A stretch of 6,994 bases of DNA from Candidatus Blautia intestinipullorum (GTDB lineage Bacteria > Bacillota > Clostridia > Lachnospirales > Lachnospiraceae). The stretch is from the NCBI GenBank assembly GCA_019120475.1, contig DWVA01000274.1, forward strand, positions 1 through 6,994, written 5' to 3'. The notes below the pieces were generated by a model. It did not search any database. It saw only the letters and a list, made by a program, of their open reading frames with translations, and had not been told where the DNA came from. Made by a program: the position numbers and the translations under genes. Shown in pieces: positions 5,002-6,994 of this stretch. Within the stretch, counting starts at the first letter, position 1; every line of letters starts with the position of its first letter.

Positions 5002-6994
5002 TTATTTCTGACGGCAGAGCCAGTAGCAGCCGAAGGCGGGGATCTGTACGCCTCTGGCCTCCATTTCACGACCGGAGATCAGATCGAGATACATGCCGTC
5101 TTCCTCATTGATCCAGGCAACCTTGTCGTACTCGCTGAAATTGTAAATACCGATGAATTTTTCCGTTTCATTTTCACGTACAAGAGCGAGAATGGAAGAA
5201 TCCCAGGTATCCAGCGTACGCAGAGGCACATCGCTGTTGAACACGCTGTGTGAGGTGCGGATATGTTCCAGCTTGTCCAGAACAGGGAAGAGTTTTCCCT
5301 GGACAGTCTCGGGACGGTGCCGGTTTTCCGCAAGATCCCACCGGAAGTCGCCTCTGTGGATATAACGGGAATCAGCCGCTTTTTCGGGATCATTTTTGTA
5401 TGAATAATCATTCAGCATGCCGATTTCATCGCCGCTGTATACTACAGGAATACCGGACTGAGAGAACATAAAGGCGTGAAGAGTAATATCATAGCGGATG
5501 GCCCGGTCTACGCCTTCTTCATTGCCCTCAAATCCAAAACGCTCAATACCGCACAGAGATGCAGTGGTTCCGCAAAGCCTTGCGTCTCCAAGACGCGGAT
5601 CGTCATTGTACAGCTCTCCTCTTGCAAAAGAGTCAGGATATTTTCCTGTAAAGAAGTCATTGAGGTATTTTTTATGCGGGACTTCTTCGATTCCAAAGTT
5701 CCGGAGGAAATCGTAATCCAGTCCCCAGCCGATGTCGTCATGGCAGCGGAGATAATTCTGGAATACATATTCCCTGGGAAGTGCGACTACAATATCAAGC
5801 TGGCGGCGCAGCAGAGAAACATCTCTTGTGGCGACAGTATGCCAGGTGCTTGCCATGGTGGTCACGTTGTAAAGAAGGTGACATTCCGGTTTTTCCACTG
5901 TTCCAAAATAGGGAACCACTTTTTCCGGAGCCATAACGACTTCTCCAAGAAGGAGCACGCCCGGGCAGACGATTTCGCAGATCATCCTCATCATACGGAC
6001 AATGGTGTGGACCTGAGGAAGATTGCGGCAGTTGGTGCCAAGCTGCTTCCAGATATAGGGAACAGCGTCAAGACGTACAATGTCCACTCCCTGGTTAGCC
6101 AGATAAAGCATATTGAAGATCATTTCATTCAGTACAATAGGATTGCGGTAGTTCAGATCCCACTGATACGGATAGAAAGTGGTCATTACATGTTTTTTGA
6201 TATCATCCAGCCAGGTGAAATTGCCCGGAGCTGTAGTTGGGAATACCTGCGGGCAGGTCTGCTCGTAAAGAGCCGGGATATCATAGCTGTCAAAGAAGAA
6301 ATAACGATCCTGATATTCTTTTTCTCCGGCGCGGGCGCGCTTTGCCCACTCGTGATCCTCAGACGTATGGTTCATAACAAAGTCCAGACATACGCTGATC
6401 CCCCGTTTATGGCAGGCGGAAGTTACCTCGGCAAAATCCTCCATTGTTCCAAGTTCCGGCTGAACGGTACGGAAATCCGCAACCGCGTATCCGCCGTCGC
6501 TGCGTCCTTTGGGAGAAGAAAGAAGGGGCATTAAATGAAGATAATTCACATTGCATTCCTGGATGTAGTCCAGCTTTTCTTCAAGTCCTTTTAAGGTTTT
6601 GGAGAACGCGTTTACATACATCATCATTCCGGTGAGATCGTTGCGCTTGTACCATTTGGGATCCTGTTCTCTTAAAATATCAGATGTCTTGAGATCCTCA
6701 TTTCTCGCGTCATAGAATTTTTTCAGTTCAGCCAGGAGATCGTTCAGATGCATCATTACATAAGGATTATCCTGATACAGCTCGCAGTACAGCCATTTCA
6801 GCTCGTCGATATGGCGGTTGAGACGAGCCTCATAAATGGCTTCGTCGTCCCGGGCCGGAGCCGTGGGCTCGGTCTTTTTTGTTTCGACCTTGGCAGGCTC
6901 GGTCTTCTTCGTTTCAACCTTCACAGGCTCGGTCTTCTTTGTTTCGACTTTTACAGGCTCGGTCTTTTTCGTTTCAACCTTTACAGGCTCGGTC
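5002..6994 (-). CDS. Amylosucrase-type glycoside hydrolase family 13 enzyme, 5' end missing
   Basis: The family splits sucrose and transfers glucose to an alpha-1,4-glucan (amylosucrase) or to water (sucrose hydrolase). The frame is open from the right edge to TAA at 5004-5002, about 660 codons. Order: a decapeptide-repeat N-terminus, a helical domain (IYEARLNRHIDELKWLY onward), a TIM barrel and a C-terminal beta domain ending FGCYWLCRQK. Catalytic residues are the nucleophile Asp in RLDAVPYIWKQ (codon 6069-6067), acid/base Glu in LLGEVV (5943-5941) and Asp in CHDDIGW (5739-5737). DFVMNHTS is also present. SDGGYAV (Asp at 6498-6496) and ADSRYIHR (Arg at 5367-5365) match the Asp-Arg pair that closes the sucrose pocket in Neisseria polysaccharea amylosucrase. 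The B' segment HKKYLNDFFTGKYPDSFARG is retained. The GTG at 6924-6922 is a valine codon inside the repeat, not the likely start. Any signal peptide would lie outside the window, so location is unknown. No sugar transporter or regulator adjoins it. Subfamily is confident; polymerase versus hydrolase is open. Confidence 0.87.
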   Translation of the reverse strand, partial: TEPVKVETKKTEPVKVETKKTEPVKVETKKTEPAKVETKKTEPTAPARDDEAIYEARLNRHIDELKWLYCELYQDNPYVMMHLNDLLAELKKFYDARNEDLKTSDILREQDPKWYKRNDLTGMMMYVNAFSKTLKGLEEKLDYIQECNVNYLHLMPLLSSPKGRSDGGYAVADFRTVQPELGTMEDFAEVTSACHKRGISVCLDFVMNHTSEDHEWAKRARAGEKEYQDRYFFFDSYDIPALYEQTCPQVFPTTAPGNFTWLDDIKKHVMTTFYPYQWDLNYRNPIVLNEMIFNMLYLANQGVDIVRLDAVPYIWKQLGTNCRNLPQVHTIVRMMRMICEIVCPGVLLLGEVVMAPEKVVPYFGTVEKPECHLLYNVTTMASTWHTVATRDVSLLRRQLDIVVALPREYVFQNYLRCHDDIGWGLDYDFLRNFGIEEVPHKKYLNDFFTGKYPDSFARGELYNDDPRLGDARLCGTTASLCGIERFGFEGNEEGVDRAIRYDITLHAFMFSQSGIPVVYSGDEIGMLNDYSYKNDPEKAADSRYIHRGDFRWDLAENRHRPETVQGKLFPVLDKLEHIRTSHSVFNSDVPLRTLDTWDSSILALVRENETEKFIGIYNFSEYDKVAWINEEDGMYLDLISGREMEARGVQIPAFGCYWLCRQK
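6866..6994. repeat. 30-bp in-frame tandem repeat coding for KKTEPVKVET
   Basis: Four full 30-bp units (6866-6895, 6896-6925, 6926-6955, 6956-6985) and the first 9 nt of a fifth run off the right edge, so the true copy number is unknown. On the minus strand each unit encodes a Lys/Glu/Thr/Pro-rich decapeptide; one copy has Ala for Val. Differences are nearly all synonymous and alternate: units 1 and 3 carry GTTTCGAC where units 2 and 4 carry GTTTCAAC, which suggests duplication of a 60-bp pair. The segment is predicted to be a disordered, highly charged linker or tail before the enzyme's helical domain. Confidence 0.9.

Noticed and set aside
2490..5069. Very long open frame (859 codons) antisense to the ATPase gene.
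   Set aside because: It mirrors the ATPase codons, has no recognisable domain or low-complexity-free protein character, and overlaps a clearly functional gene and the terminator. It is a shadow of the sense frame.
5476..6534. A 352-codon plus-strand frame opposite the amylosucrase-like gene.
   Set aside because: The minus-strand frame has full family motifs throughout; the plus-strand product resembles nothing recognisable and has no good ribosome binding site.
6922..6924. GTG as the start of the amylosucrase-like gene.
   Set aside because: It is one of the valine codons of the decapeptide repeat, and the frame remains open to the window edge.
6866..6994. Regular 30-bp repeats as a CRISPR array.
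   Set aside because: The units are directly abutting with no spacers, and they are in frame with and part of a coding region.

Overview
The window looks like chromosomal DNA of an anaerobic, spore-forming Clostridia member, most likely Lachnospiraceae. This is inferred from the gene order (Rrf2 regulator, NifS-type desulfurase, NifU/IscU-type scaffold), strong GGAGG ribosome binding sites, moderate GC content, and the start of a SpoVB/MurJ-like flippase at the left edge. No IS element, tRNA, rRNA, CRISPR array or phage gene was seen.

Layout: (1) Positions 1-80, minus strand, hold the first 26 codons of a SpoVB/MurJ-like membrane flippase that runs off the left edge. (2) Positions 81-202 are a divergent intergenic region with a sigma-A-like promoter (TTGACA, 17 bp, TAAAGT) and an inverted repeat around CCGACAAAAATACTCGG that fits an Rrf2/IscR operator just before the regulator's ribosome binding site. 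(3) Positions 203-2428, plus strand, form an iron-sulfur cluster assembly cluster: an IscR-like Rrf2 regulator, a cysteine desulfurase that starts 1 nt after it, and, after a 113-nt gap that may hold an internal promoter, an IscU/NifU-type scaffold. (4) Positions 2466-4955, plus strand, encode a P-type cation ATPase most like the CtpE type (PEGL in M4, GIPTF in M6), 37 nt after the scaffold gene. (5) Positions 4962-4996 are a perfect 14-bp hairpin flanked by A and T tracts, shared as a terminator by two convergent genes. (6) Positions 5002-6994, minus strand, encode an amylosucrase-type GH13 enzyme whose N-terminal part, at the window edge, is an in-frame tandem decapeptide repeat (KKTEPVKVET). 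Its start lies outside the window.

How the genes work together: the regulator probably senses cluster supply and represses its own operon. The desulfurase supplies sulfur from cysteine to the scaffold, where [2Fe-2S] or [4Fe-4S] clusters are built. The ATPase may be co-transcribed with them, because no terminator is visible in between, but a functional link is not shown. The amylosucrase-like gene is a separate unit concerned with sucrose and alpha-glucan. I see no clear sign of a wholly new system; the points most worth checking are the repeat-bearing N-terminus of the amylosucrase, the putative IscR-type operator, and the ATPase placed behind the iron-sulfur genes.
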